Shown: positions 43,924-52,474 of the stretch, in pieces
Position numbering within the stretch: the first letter of the stretch is position 1
Layout of the letters: the number at the start of each line of letters is the position of its first letter
DNA from: Gottfriedia sp049568075
GTDB lineage: Bacteria > Bacillota > Bacilli > Bacillales > Bacillaceae_G
Length of the DNA stretch: 64,000 nucleotides
NCBI GenBank assembly: GCA_049568075.1
Contig: CP144911.1
Strand: one strand, 5' to 3'
Translations under genes and position numbers: made by a program
Notes under the pieces: model-generated
Seen by the model: only the letters and a program-made list of their open reading frames with translations
What the model was told of the DNA's origin: nothing
Databases searched by the model: none

Positions 43924-45096
43924 TTATTCAAAAGTGCCTTTTACAACCGGAATACCTTCTTCAACCATCTTTTTCCCAAGTGCAATTACTGTTTCAATTT
44001 CTAAAGTATCCTGATTCAACATGACAATATCAGCATCGTTACCAGGTTTTATATTACCTTTGTTTGGTAGTTTTAGTACTTGTGCAGGGTTTGAAGTAAT
44101 GACTTGTAATGCTACTTCTAATGGAATTCCTTCATCAATTACTCCATCTCTTACTTCTTGATATAATGATGAAATTTTTCCTATTTGAAGTCCCAAATAG
44201 TCTCCATTTGTATCAAAAAAGGGAAGACTTGCCTGACCATCGGATGAAAAAGTTATGTTCTCGATCTGAACCCCTTCTTCAAGCATAACTCGTAATCCCT
44301 TGCTACACTTTACTTCGCCTTCCTCCAAAAACTGAGGGATTGTGCTAGTAGTAAAATCTACAAAACCACCTTTAAGTGCATAATCAATACCAGCTTTAAA
44401 CAATTCTTCATTCCGATTAATATGAGTCGGGTGGAACTGACGAATTGGAATATTCGTCTGTTCAACTAGTTGATGTAGAAGTGAAAGTTGATCTTTGCCA
44501 TCACCGACATGAATTTCTAAGATGCCAGCCTTTCCAGATAAAATTCCTCCATTACGTGCAGCAGATGCAATCTTTGCAAGTTCTTCAATAGTTGGTTCGG
44601 AGGAACGGTGGTCTGCAATAGCGATTTCACCTACTCCAATAATCTTATCAATTAGAATAATATCACTTTGAATTGATTCTGTTAGTGTCTTTACAGGGAT
44701 TTGATAAGAACCAGTGTGAATATAACATGTAATCCCTTCTTCTTCTAAGCCACGTGCTTTTGCAAGCAAATTCTCCATTGTTCTTGTTGTACCATCTGTA
44801 CCTAATACACCAACCACTGTAGTAACTCCAGCAGTAGTAACATTAGTAAGCATGAGTTCTGGAGTGCGTGTTTTATATCCGCCCTCACCACCACCTCCAA
44901 TGATATGTACATGTGAATCAATAAAACCTGGTACAACTAAAGAGTTGGAGGCATCTATGACATCGCAAGAAGGAAAGTCAGGTGGAATTGTGATATAATC
45001 AGCTATCATTTCAATTTTTCCACCTGCTAAAAGTATATCTTTTCTGCCAATAGAGTGTGGTGTGTATACTTGACCGTTTTTTATTAAGGTTAACAA
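43924..45096 (-). CDS. iadA: Isoaspartyl dipeptidase
   Basis: A 390-aa amidohydrolase of the IadA (M38) family. Metal ligands are in GFIDSHVHIIGGGGEGG (HxH), the bridging-carboxylate region GVGEIAIADHRSS, EIHVGDG and RQFHPTHINRN (His), and the late catalytic Asp in ITFSSDGQASLP. It cleaves beta-aspartyl dipeptides, exactly the bond type released by cyanophycinase. TTG start with an AGGAGGAG RBS. Cytosolic, between the transporter and the cyanophycinase. Confidence 0.94.
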   Translation of the reverse strand: MLTLIKNGQVYTPHSIGRKDILLAGGKIEMIADYITIPPDFPSCDVIDASNSLVVPGFIDSHVHIIGGGGEGGYKTRTPELMLTNVTTAGVTTVVGVLGTDGTTRTMENLLAKARGLEEEGITCYIHTGSYQIPVKTLTESIQSDIILIDKIIGVGEIAIADHRSSEPTIEELAKIASAARNGGILSGKAGILEIHVGDGKDQLSLLHQLVEQTNIPIRQFHPTHINRNEELFKAGIDYALKGGFVDFTTSTIPQFLEEGEVKCSKGLRVMLEEGVQIENITFSSDGQASLPFFDTNGDYLGLQIGKISSLYQEVRDGVIDEGIPLEVALQVITSNPAQVLKLPNKGNIKPGNDADIVMLNQDTLEIETVIALGKKMVEEGIPVVKGTFE

Positions 45097-45129
45097 CTTT
45101 TTTCTCCTCCTAAATCCTTTGTTAATTCA

Positions 45130-46551
45130 TTAAAAAGGACCGTAGTTCATTAAGTGAGCGATTACAACTGCAACTAACCCAATTACATATTGTACTAATA
45201 TTAATGGGAAAATCCATTTCGCCCATTTCGTCCAAGGGATCCCTGCGATTGCTAAACCTGCCATTAAAGTTCCTGCTGTAGGGAAAATAATATTACCAAT
45301 ACCATCAGCAAAAGAAAACGATAGAACAGCAGTTTGTCGTGTAATTCCTAGTAGATCAGCAAGAGGAGCCATTATTGGCATTGTTAACATGGCATGACCG
45401 CTACCTGAAGCTAAAATAAAGTGTATAGCTGCTTGGAAATTATACATCCCAATTACACTTAAAGAAGCAGGGATATGTTTAATGACTTCAGATACTCCGT
45501 GAAGCATTGGATCAACAATATGTCCTTGATTTAAAACAACTAGAATTGCTCGGGAAACACCTATAATAAGAGCACCACTAATTAAAGAAGCAGATCCTTG
45601 TGTAAATGATTTAACTACGTCATCGATTGATAATCTACCAATTATACCAATTGCAATTGTTAAGATAATAAATAAAGAAGCAATTTCAGTAATATACCAT
45701 TGATATTTAATTACTCCAAAAGCTAAAATTATATAGTTTATAAGAAAAGCAGTTAAAATCCATTTATGTCTAGAGGATAATTTAGCTTTAGAAGTTACTA
45801 GATCGTTAGTTTGTTCAATTGAATATTTTCCATAGAATCCTATGTTCGGATTTTTCTTTACTTTCATAGCGTATCGATAAATAAATATAACAGATACTAA
45901 ATAAACGATTACAAATAGAACAAGTCTAAAGCCCATACCAGAAAATGTAGGAAGTTCTGCGATTCCTTGAGCTATACCAACTGTAAACGGATTCATTATT
46001 GCTGTTGTAAAACCTGCTGACGCTCCAACTAATACGATTGCAGTACCCGTCATTGTGTCAAAGCCTAAAGCAAGTGCTAACGGAACCAGAAGTGGAATAT
46101 AAGCTAAAGTTTCTTCAGCCATTCCCATTAAGGAACCTCCAACTGCAAAAAATAACATCATAATAGGAATTAATAACTTTTCTCTAGTAGCAAGTTTTCT
46201 AGCCATTGTTGAGATTAACACTTCAATTGTGCCAGTAGCACTTAATACACCAAAAAATCCTCCAATAATTAAAACGAAGAAAATGATATTGCCTGCTTCT
46301 ACCATACCCGAATGAATGGCTTTTACCATATCGAAGAGACCAACTGGTGTAGCAGCGATTGATTTAAATGAGTTCGGATCGACTGATGAATGTCCGTCGA
46401 CGTCGATATGGGCGTATTCCCCAGTAGGTAATACGTAAGTAAGAGCTGTCGCGATTAATAGAATTACTAAAAGTAATGCAAAAACATTAATTTTACGTTC
46501 TTTCATAACTTTTGTCTTAGGTGTCATTTTATTTGCGTTAATTTGTGACAT
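45130..46551 (-). CDS. YfcC-family transporter, candidate beta-Asp-Arg importer
   Basis: A 473-aa, 11-13 helix transporter of the YfcC/ArcD-like (C4-dicarboxylate anaerobic carrier) family. It begins KINVFALLLVILLIATALTYVLPTGEY and contains GGSLMGMAEETLAYIPLLVPLALALGFD and SFSFADGIGNIIFPTAGTLMAGLAIAGIPW. Family members carry basic amino acids, peptides or dicarboxylates. Being first in an operon with iadA and a secreted cyanophycinase suggests uptake of beta-Asp-Arg or arginine; this is inference. RBS AAAAGGAGATG. Confidence 0.85.
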   Translation of the reverse strand: MSQINANKMTPKTKVMKERKINVFALLLVILLIATALTYVLPTGEYAHIDVDGHSSVDPNSFKSIAATPVGLFDMVKAIHSGMVEAGNIIFFVLIIGGFFGVLSATGTIEVLISTMARKLATREKLLIPIMMLFFAVGGSLMGMAEETLAYIPLLVPLALALGFDTMTGTAIVLVGASAGFTTAIMNPFTVGIAQGIAELPTFSGMGFRLVLFVIVYLVSVIFIYRYAMKVKKNPNIGFYGKYSIEQTNDLVTSKAKLSSRHKWILTAFLINYIILAFGVIKYQWYITEIASLFIILTIAIGIIGRLSIDDVVKSFTQGSASLISGALIIGVSRAILVVLNQGHIVDPMLHGVSEVIKHIPASLSVIGMYNFQAAIHFILASGSGHAMLTMPIMAPLADLLGITRQTAVLSFSFADGIGNIIFPTAGTLMAGLAIAGIPWTKWAKWIFPLILVQYVIGLVAVVIAHLMNYGPF

Positions 46552-46680
46552 AGGTTCATCTCCTTTTAATGATAAGTAGCTAATTAATAATAATAGAAAT
46601 TGATCATTAAAACGCTTCCATATATTCCCTCCCCAAATTTAAATTCTCAAAATCTATTAAAATGGCTATAACATTCTATA

Positions 46681-46698
46681 AGCAAGTAGCGTGCCAAT
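46681..46698 (-). promoter_or_regulatory. Sigma-54 promoter of the transporter-iadA-cyanophycinase operon
   Basis: On the minus strand the sequence TTGGCACGCTACTTGCT matches the -24/-12 consensus TGGCACG-N4-TTGCW exactly (GG and GC 10 bp apart). It lies about 130 nt upstream of the transporter start and is divergent from the sigma-54 activator gene. Confidence 0.95.
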
Positions 46699-46745
46699 TT
46701 TAAATGTCTTATTTTTAAGAAAATTTGATAGATTCCTCAGAATAA

Positions 46746-46769
46746 TTGGTTCTTTTTGGTTTATTTGGT
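46746..46769. promoter_or_regulatory. Phased TTGGT boxes, candidate activator (UAS) sites
   Basis: TTGGT occurs at 46746, 46756 and 46765, that is at 10- and 9-bp steps, 50-85 bp behind the sigma-54 promoter. A similar pair (48896 and 48906) lies upstream of the other sigma-54 promoter. They are candidate binding sites of the activator encoded at 46814. They may also overlap a sigma-A promoter (TATAAT at 46772-46777) of the activator gene itself. Confidence 0.45.
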
Positions 46770-46813
46770 GCTATAATAAAACCAATTTTATCAAATATGG
46801 AGAGAAATTAAAG

Positions 46814-48871
46814 ATGAAAAATTCATTAACATTGATAACAGGCAGTTCAAAAACAAGACAAGCTTTGTCAAATCAACTAACTCAATTGCTAGAAGAATAC
46901 ATAACGATTAACTCTTATGCAATTGATGAGGGAGAACATAAAGTATTTCAAGATGAAATTATACTTTTTTCGTCGGAGGCAGTAAAAATTGAAACGGAAA
47001 AATTTGCACAATTAAGTGCTAAACAAATCATAGTTGGGAAAAGAACACTTAATCATGAAAATGTAGACAAATTATTGAGAATTGAGGAGGGGACAAAAGT
47101 TCTTGTAGTTAATGATGATTTTCATTCAACAGTTGAACTTATTCAATCTTTGTACCAATTGGGAATTCATCATTTGGAGTATGTACCATTTAAAAGTGAT
47201 CAACTATATTATCCAGATATAAATCTTTCTGTTTCACCAGGTGAAACTCACTTAAGTCCGTCATATATAAAACATGTATTGGATATCGGCGTAAGACTTT
47301 TTGATATCTCTACAATTTTACACATTGTAGAATATTTTCAATTTAACGATAATATAGCAACATTAATTTCAGAAAAGTATTTACGCAATATTATTGACTT
47401 ACATAGGGAACTTTTCAATGCAGAGCAAAGTGTAAAGAAAGTAAATAGACATATCCAAAGTGTTGTAAATACGGTTGATGATGGAATTTTAGCAATTGAT
47501 GGATATAAAAGAATAACTGTGCTAAATGATCGGATTATTAGGTTGTTTAAATTAACTAAAAGTAACTATGAAGGTAAGCATATAGAAGAGATTATTAAGG
47601 AACAAAATATAAGAGACTTTATTTTAAATGGTACAGATGAATCTAAATTTTTTTCAATTGACAATATAGATAATGTTATCTATCGGACGTATAGTCATGA
47701 AGATGACAGGATCGTTGCTACTTTTAAGAGTGTTAATCAAGCATTTGAAATAGAAAAAACAGCGCAGAGAGAGTTTAGAAAGCAGGGCTTTTATGCAAGA
47801 TATGACTTTGCGGATATTATTGGAGAGGATGACACAATTTTAGAATGTAAACGAATAGCAACAAAACTTGCAAAAGCTGAGCATCCTATTTTAATTCAAG
47901 GTGAAACAGGTACAGGTAAAGAACTTTTTGCACATGCAATCCATAAACAATCAAACAGGAAAAACGGCCCTTTTTTAGCTATTAATTGCAGTGCTTTTAC
48001 TGAAAGTTTACTAGAAAGTGAATTGTTTGGTTATGAAGATGGTACGTTTACTGGGGCAAAAAAAGGTGGGAAACAAGGTCTTTTTGAAATTGCTGATGGA
48101 GGAACGATATTCTTAGATGAAATAGGTGACATCAGCTTAAATGTTCAATCTCATTTACTTCGTGTTCTCCAAGAACAAGAAATTCGTAGAATAGGTGGCA
48201 GAAAAATCATTCCTGTTAATGTTCGCATCATTGCTGCAACTAACAAAGATATCCATCATAAAATCTCAGACGGCTCATTCCGTTCCGATTTGTATTACAG
48301 ATTAAATGTTTTAAATCTCATCATTCCACCTTTACGCTTAAGAAGAACAGACATACCGTTGCTCGTTCAACACTTTATCGCTAAAAGTGGAAAAGGGGTT
48401 ACGATTGAGGAAGAAGCTTTAAATGAATTAATAGGTTTAAATTGGTTGGGTAATATTAGGGAATTGAAATCTGTTATTGATTATATGCTTACTGTTTGCG
48501 AAGGAAATACGATTTCCCAAAATGACTTTCCTCATTATAACTATTCAGAGCACAGAGAACACCCAAAAAGAGACTCAAATCAAATTGAACTTCCTACAAG
48601 TATTCTTGAGCTTGAAGAATCGATTACAATTCTTGAAACGATAAAAAAATGTAATGATTTAGGTAAAGCAGCAAGTAGGGATCTTATATCCAGCTCGAGT
48701 GAGGAAAAAGGAAGATACCTATCTCCACAGCAAATTAGACTTCGATTAGAAATTATGGGGAATAAGGGCTTGATAACGAAAGGGAGAGGAAGAGCAGGTA
48801 CGAAGATTACTACTAATGGAATTGAATACTTGCATTTTCTAAAAGCTAACATACAAAATAAACATCTTTAA
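46814..48871 (+). CDS. Sigma-54-dependent transcriptional activator
   Basis: A 685-aa enhancer-binding protein; ATG 46814 has GGAGAG upstream. The N-terminal about 200 residues resemble the PrpR_N-type periplasmic-binding-like sensor (ELIQSLYQLGIHHLEYVPF). A PAS-like domain lies at about 205-320 (NTVDDGILAIDGYKRITVLND). The AAA+ domain has Walker A GETGTGKE at about 363 and sigma-54 contact loop GTFTGA at about 410. The C-terminus is not a Fis-type HTH but a winged-helix-like YLSPQQIRLRLEIMGNKGLI segment. It sits between two operons with sigma-54 promoters and surely controls them. Confidence 0.93.
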   Translation: MKNSLTLITGSSKTRQALSNQLTQLLEEYITINSYAIDEGEHKVFQDEIILFSSEAVKIETEKFAQLSAKQIIVGKRTLNHENVDKLLRIEEGTKVLVVNDDFHSTVELIQSLYQLGIHHLEYVPFKSDQLYYPDINLSVSPGETHLSPSYIKHVLDIGVRLFDISTILHIVEYFQFNDNIATLISEKYLRNIIDLHRELFNAEQSVKKVNRHIQSVVNTVDDGILAIDGYKRITVLNDRIIRLFKLTKSNYEGKHIEEIIKEQNIRDFILNGTDESKFFSIDNIDNVIYRTYSHEDDRIVATFKSVNQAFEIEKTAQREFRKQGFYARYDFADIIGEDDTILECKRIATKLAKAEHPILIQGETGTGKELFAHAIHKQSNRKNGPFLAINCSAFTESLLESELFGYEDGTFTGAKKGGKQGLFEIADGGTIFLDEIGDISLNVQSHLLRVLQEQEIRRIGGRKIIPVNVRIIAATNKDIHHKISDGSFRSDLYYRLNVLNLIIPPLRLRRTDIPLLVQHFIAKSGKGVTIEEEALNELIGLNWLGNIRELKSVIDYMLTVCEGNTISQNDFPHYNYSEHREHPKRDSNQIELPTSILELEESITILETIKKCNDLGKAASRDLISSSSEEKGRYLSPQQIRLRLEIMGNKGLITKGRGRAGTKITTNGIEYLHFLKANIQNKHL

Positions 48872-48895
48872 GATCTGTAAATAATACATATCTAT

Positions 48896-48910
48896 TTGGT
48901 TAGAATTGGT
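48896..48910. promoter_or_regulatory. Second TTGGT pair upstream of a sigma-54 promoter
   Basis: TTGGT at 48896 and 48906, 10 bp apart, about 80-90 bp before the -24 element at 48988. Same spacing style as the boxes at 46746-46769, hence a candidate UAS for the same activator. Confidence 0.4.
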
Positions 48911-48986
48911 GGTATTTATTCACCCAAAACTAGTTTTTAAATGGAATAAATAGTCTTGAAACCTTGTCTAGTCAAACTACTTATTT

Positions 48987-49003
48987 TTGGTATAAAACTT
49001 GCT
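48987..49003 (+). promoter_or_regulatory. Sigma-54 promoter of the double cyanophycinase gene
   Basis: TTGGTATAAAACTTGCT has TGG at 48988-48990 and TTGC at 48999-49002, with the 10-bp GG-to-GC spacing required by sigma-54. The start codon is 44 nt downstream. Confidence 0.88.
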
Positions 49004-49046
49004 TATATTCAGAAGTAAGCTAAAAAATAAGTAAAGGGGTTAAGAA

Positions 49047-51551
49047 ATGAGAAAAAAATTTATTGCATTATTGGTTAGTTTTATTTTAACGTTTTCTGTT
49101 TCAGGGTTATCTTATGTAAGAGCTCAAAGTTCACAAGAAGATATTCAAGGAAACCTTGTCATTGTTGGCGGTGGGTTAGGATCTTCGAATAAAGGAGTGT
49201 ATGAAAAATTTATTGAATTAGCCGGATCTAAAAAGGCGAAAATTGGTATTATTCCAGCAGCTAGCGGTAAATTAAAATCTTCTATAGATTTTAAACATGA
49301 TTTAATAAATTATGGTGTAAGTCCAGAATCAGTAGAGATTTTACCTTTATCAAATCATGATTTTTCTGATACAGATGAAAATGAGTCTAATTGGAAGGAT
49401 CATGCTAATAGTTCAGAAATTGCAAAGGAAATAAGAGGGCTGACTGCTATTTGGTTCGTTGGTGGAGACCAACAACGTATAGTTGATACATTACGATCAG
49501 AAGGTAAAGATTCAATAGTCTTACAAGAAATCTGGGGTATCTATCGAAATGGTGCAGTTATTGGTGGGACGAGCGCTGGAGCTGCAATAATGAGCAACAC
49601 GATGATCACAGGCGGAGATAGCCTTGGTTCATTAAAGGGATATTATGAAAAAAATCAAAATCAAGGAGAAGGTAAAGAGTATGAACCTCTGTCAGTTGAA
49701 AAAGGACTAGGTTTCTTTCAAAATGGTTTAGTTGATCAGCATATGGATGAAAGAGCTCGTTTCGCTAGATTAGCAATTACAGCAATCCAGTATGAAAATG
49801 ATGGGAATCTTGCTTATGGAATTGACGAAGACACTGCAATGGTTGTTAGCAACAAAGAAAAAACCATAGAAGTAATAGGACGCAGTGGTGTATCAGTTAT
49901 TGATGTAAATGAAGCAAAAAGAAATGGAAATTTAGAAAATATTAAAATTAACTACTTAGCTCAAGGTGACAAGATCCATTTTGATACTAATACGATTGAT
50001 TTTTCTAAAAATAAATATGAAACAAAAGGATATGAGTATTACTCTTTTAAAGCATTACCAAATACAGGGTTACTAACACCTTATGGAAAGTTAAAAGATT
50101 ATTTAGCTTACTCGCTTGTTGATAACGAATCGTCACAGGAAGTAAAATCATATTTATATGATAAAGAAGGCAGAGGGTACGAAATCGTTTTCCGAAAATC
50201 AAAGGATACAAATGGTTACTGGAATTATACTGATGGACAAAAAGATGATTATTCGATTCAAAATGTAACAATGGATATTCATCCTAGAAAATTAGTCTTT
50301 AGTGAACAAGATTCGGAAATTGACTATAAGAAGTCAGATTTTAAAGTATCCAATCAGGCTAGCGAAGAACCGATAAAAGGGAATTTAGTCATTGTCGGTG
50401 GAGCGTTGGGAAGTAGTAATAGTGCAGTTTATAATAAATTGATTGAACTTGCAGGAGGACCTGAAAATGCAAAAGTAGGAATCATCCCTGCGGCTAGTAC
50501 AAAACTGACTTCTTCGAATGATTTTACAAAAGATTTAATTAAATACGGAGTTAAAAAAGATTCTATTGAGATTTTATCAATTTCTAATCATGATTTTAAA
50601 GGTACTCCAGTAGACGAAAAGCAATGGATTAACAATATGAATGATGACCAGTTGGTTAAAAAGATTAGTAAATTAAATTGTATTTGGTTTGTTGGTGGGG
50701 ACCAGACTTTAATTACTTCATCTTTATTAAATGAAAATGGTTCAAATTCAAAAGTTTTAGATGCCATCTGGAAGATTTACGAAAATGGTGCTGTTATAGG
50801 TGGAACAAGTGCAGGAGCAGCTATTATGAGCAATACCATGATCGCTGGCGGTGACAGTTATGGGGCTTTAAGATTTGGATTTACAAACTCTTATGATGAT
50901 ATGGAACAACAGGAAGGTGGACCAGTTTACCTAGAAAAAGGATTGAATTTCTTTCAAGAAGGAATTGTGGATCAGCATTTTGATAAGAAAGCTAGATTAG
51001 GACGTTTAATTGTTACAGCAAATGAAAAAGGAAAGAAAAATCAATTAGCATATGGGGTTGATGAAGACACGGCTATGGTTGTAAATAACAAAAAACATCA
51101 AGTCGAAGTAGTTGGACGTGGAGGATTAACTGTTATTGATTTATCGAAAGTAAAAACAAGTAAAAATATGCCAAACAAGTATAAAAATGTTATAGTTTCA
51201 GTTATTTCACCTGGAGATCATGTTAATTTATTAACGAATGAGGTAAGCGTAAGTAACCTAAAGTCATCAACAAAAGGATTTGAATATTATGACTCAAAAG
51301 TAGCCCCTTACACAGGAGTATTTTCTCCGCATGGATTGCTAAGAAATTTCTTAGCATATAATTTAGTTGATAATGATCAAACAAAAGAAGTAAATAGCTA
51401 TAGTTTTAATGGTGATAAAGGATTTGAACTAACGTTTAGAAAAACAGCTGAAACGAATGGTTACTGGACCTACAAGGATGGTCAAAAAGATGATTATAGT
51501 GTGGTAAATGTTTCCTTAGATATTAAACCGATAAATGTAGTCATACGATAG
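49047..51551 (+). CDS. Secreted protein with two tandem cyanophycinase domains
   Basis: An 834-aa protein with a signal peptide ending near residue 26 (YVRA|QSS). It has two complete S51 cyanophycinase modules, about 34-425 and 442-834, each with its own C-terminal extension ending in KDTNGYWNYTDGQKDDYS-type sequence. Nucleophile serines are S176 and about S588, both in IGGTSAGAAIMSNTM. Both copies also keep WFVGGDQ, VDQH and YG(I/V)DEDTAMVV. Usual cyanophycinases have one domain (about 280-400 aa). Internal duplication with both sites intact suggests a more processive or higher-capacity exoenzyme. Own sigma-54 promoter. GTAAAGGGG precedes the ATG. Confidence 0.93.
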   Translation: MRKKFIALLVSFILTFSVSGLSYVRAQSSQEDIQGNLVIVGGGLGSSNKGVYEKFIELAGSKKAKIGIIPAASGKLKSSIDFKHDLINYGVSPESVEILPLSNHDFSDTDENESNWKDHANSSEIAKEIRGLTAIWFVGGDQQRIVDTLRSEGKDSIVLQEIWGIYRNGAVIGGTSAGAAIMSNTMITGGDSLGSLKGYYEKNQNQGEGKEYEPLSVEKGLGFFQNGLVDQHMDERARFARLAITAIQYENDGNLAYGIDEDTAMVVSNKEKTIEVIGRSGVSVIDVNEAKRNGNLENIKINYLAQGDKIHFDTNTIDFSKNKYETKGYEYYSFKALPNTGLLTPYGKLKDYLAYSLVDNESSQEVKSYLYDKEGRGYEIVFRKSKDTNGYWNYTDGQKDDYSIQNVTMDIHPRKLVFSEQDSEIDYKKSDFKVSNQASEEPIKGNLVIVGGALGSSNSAVYNKLIELAGGPENAKVGIIPAASTKLTSSNDFTKDLIKYGVKKDSIEILSISNHDFKGTPVDEKQWINNMNDDQLVKKISKLNCIWFVGGDQTLITSSLLNENGSNSKVLDAIWKIYENGAVIGGTSAGAAIMSNTMIAGGDSYGALRFGFTNSYDDMEQQEGGPVYLEKGLNFFQEGIVDQHFDKKARLGRLIVTANEKGKKNQLAYGVDEDTAMVVNNKKHQVEVVGRGGLTVIDLSKVKTSKNMPNKYKNVIVSVISPGDHVNLLTNEVSVSNLKSSTKGFEYYDSKVAPYTGVFSPHGLLRNFLAYNLVDNDQTKEVNSYSFNGDKGFELTFRKTAETNGYWTYKDGQKDDYSVVNVSLDIKPINVVIR

Positions 51552-51670
51552 GACTTACTGAATATTGTATTGCCTAAAAAAGAGTATTTAATAAAGTACT
51601 TTTTTTTTCATACTAAAGAATAAAATTAAACATATATATTGGTAGAGTACAAGTATAGGGAGGTACGAAT

Positions 51671-52129
51671 GTGAGCTCAATTCTTATGTTTATATTCGAA
51701 TTAATGCTATTTTCATTGTCTGGGATCTTATTTCCAATAGATCTTAAATGGTATAGCAAGTTGAAAAAACCTGTATGGACTCCACCTAGTAAATTATTTG
51801 GAATCGTATGGGGAGTGCTCTATGTATTAATTGCACTGTCACTCTCAATAGTACAGTACAAAGTTGGTCTAAAAAATACCTAAGTTACTTAATTGTTTAT
51901 TTGGATCATAAATTATATAAGTAACCAGGTATTTAGTTATTTTCAATTTAAATTAAAGAGACTTGATTTAGCAGCATTAGATTGTTTAATTGTAGCAATT
52001 ACAGCGGTTTTATTAATCATTTTAACTATACACTATTCGATGTTAGCCGCGGTATTATTAATTCCATATGCTGTATGGACTATCTTTGCAACCTATCTAT
52101 CCTTTAATCTGTATTATTTAAATAAATAA
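51671..52129 (+). pseudogene. tspO: tspO/MBR homologue with two in-frame stops
   Basis: The frame from GTG 51671 (GGGAGG upstream) encodes TspO-like sequence: LSGILFPIDLKWYSKLKKPVWTPPSKLFGIVWGVLYVLIALSL. It hits TAA at 51881-51883 and again at 51890-51892. It then continues in the same frame as FIWIINYISNQVFSYFQFKLKRLDLAALDC, with the last helix ending AVWTIFATYLSFNLYYLN. The total length of 153 codons equals a normal TspO. Two separate nonsense changes within 12 nt make loss of function likely. TspO binds porphyrins and tryptophan metabolites in the membrane. Confidence 0.85.
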
Positions 52130-52474
52130 TACGTTTATCAAATTTTAAATTACATAGTAGAGAGATTTTGAAAATTTGTCCCAAAGATCTCCCATTTGTT
52201 CCTCAAAAAAGAAATTTAACGATAAAAAAATACCCCGAAACATGTTACTTGGCCTAACATTTTCGGGGCATTACTTTTTTTACACATACTCAATTAATTT
52301 GGTATTTCAGTATCTTGATAATTCACTGTTTCTTGATAGTACTTTACAGAAAACTAAATGAAGACCGCTCTTTTTATAGAAATTAAAATGTAAAGTGATA
52401 TTTGAATGCTCTTCTTTGCTAAATAGCTTGTGGATCTGTTTATTATTAGAATTTTATAAAGAGGAGTATAGTAG
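52130..52474. other. Intergenic region with one terminator
   Basis: It holds only the hairpin at 52233-52280 and presumably the promoter of the DUF418 gene. No supported gene is present. Confidence 0.45.
52233..52280 (+). terminator. Intrinsic terminator
   Basis: CCCCGAAA (52233-52240) and TTTCGGGG (52261-52268), extended by ATGTTA/TAACAT after a one-base bulge, with a T-run from 52274. Confidence 0.88.

Noticed and set aside
52176..52361. 61-aa plus-strand frame after tspO
   Set aside because: It runs through the terminator hairpin at 52233-52280 and has no RBS.
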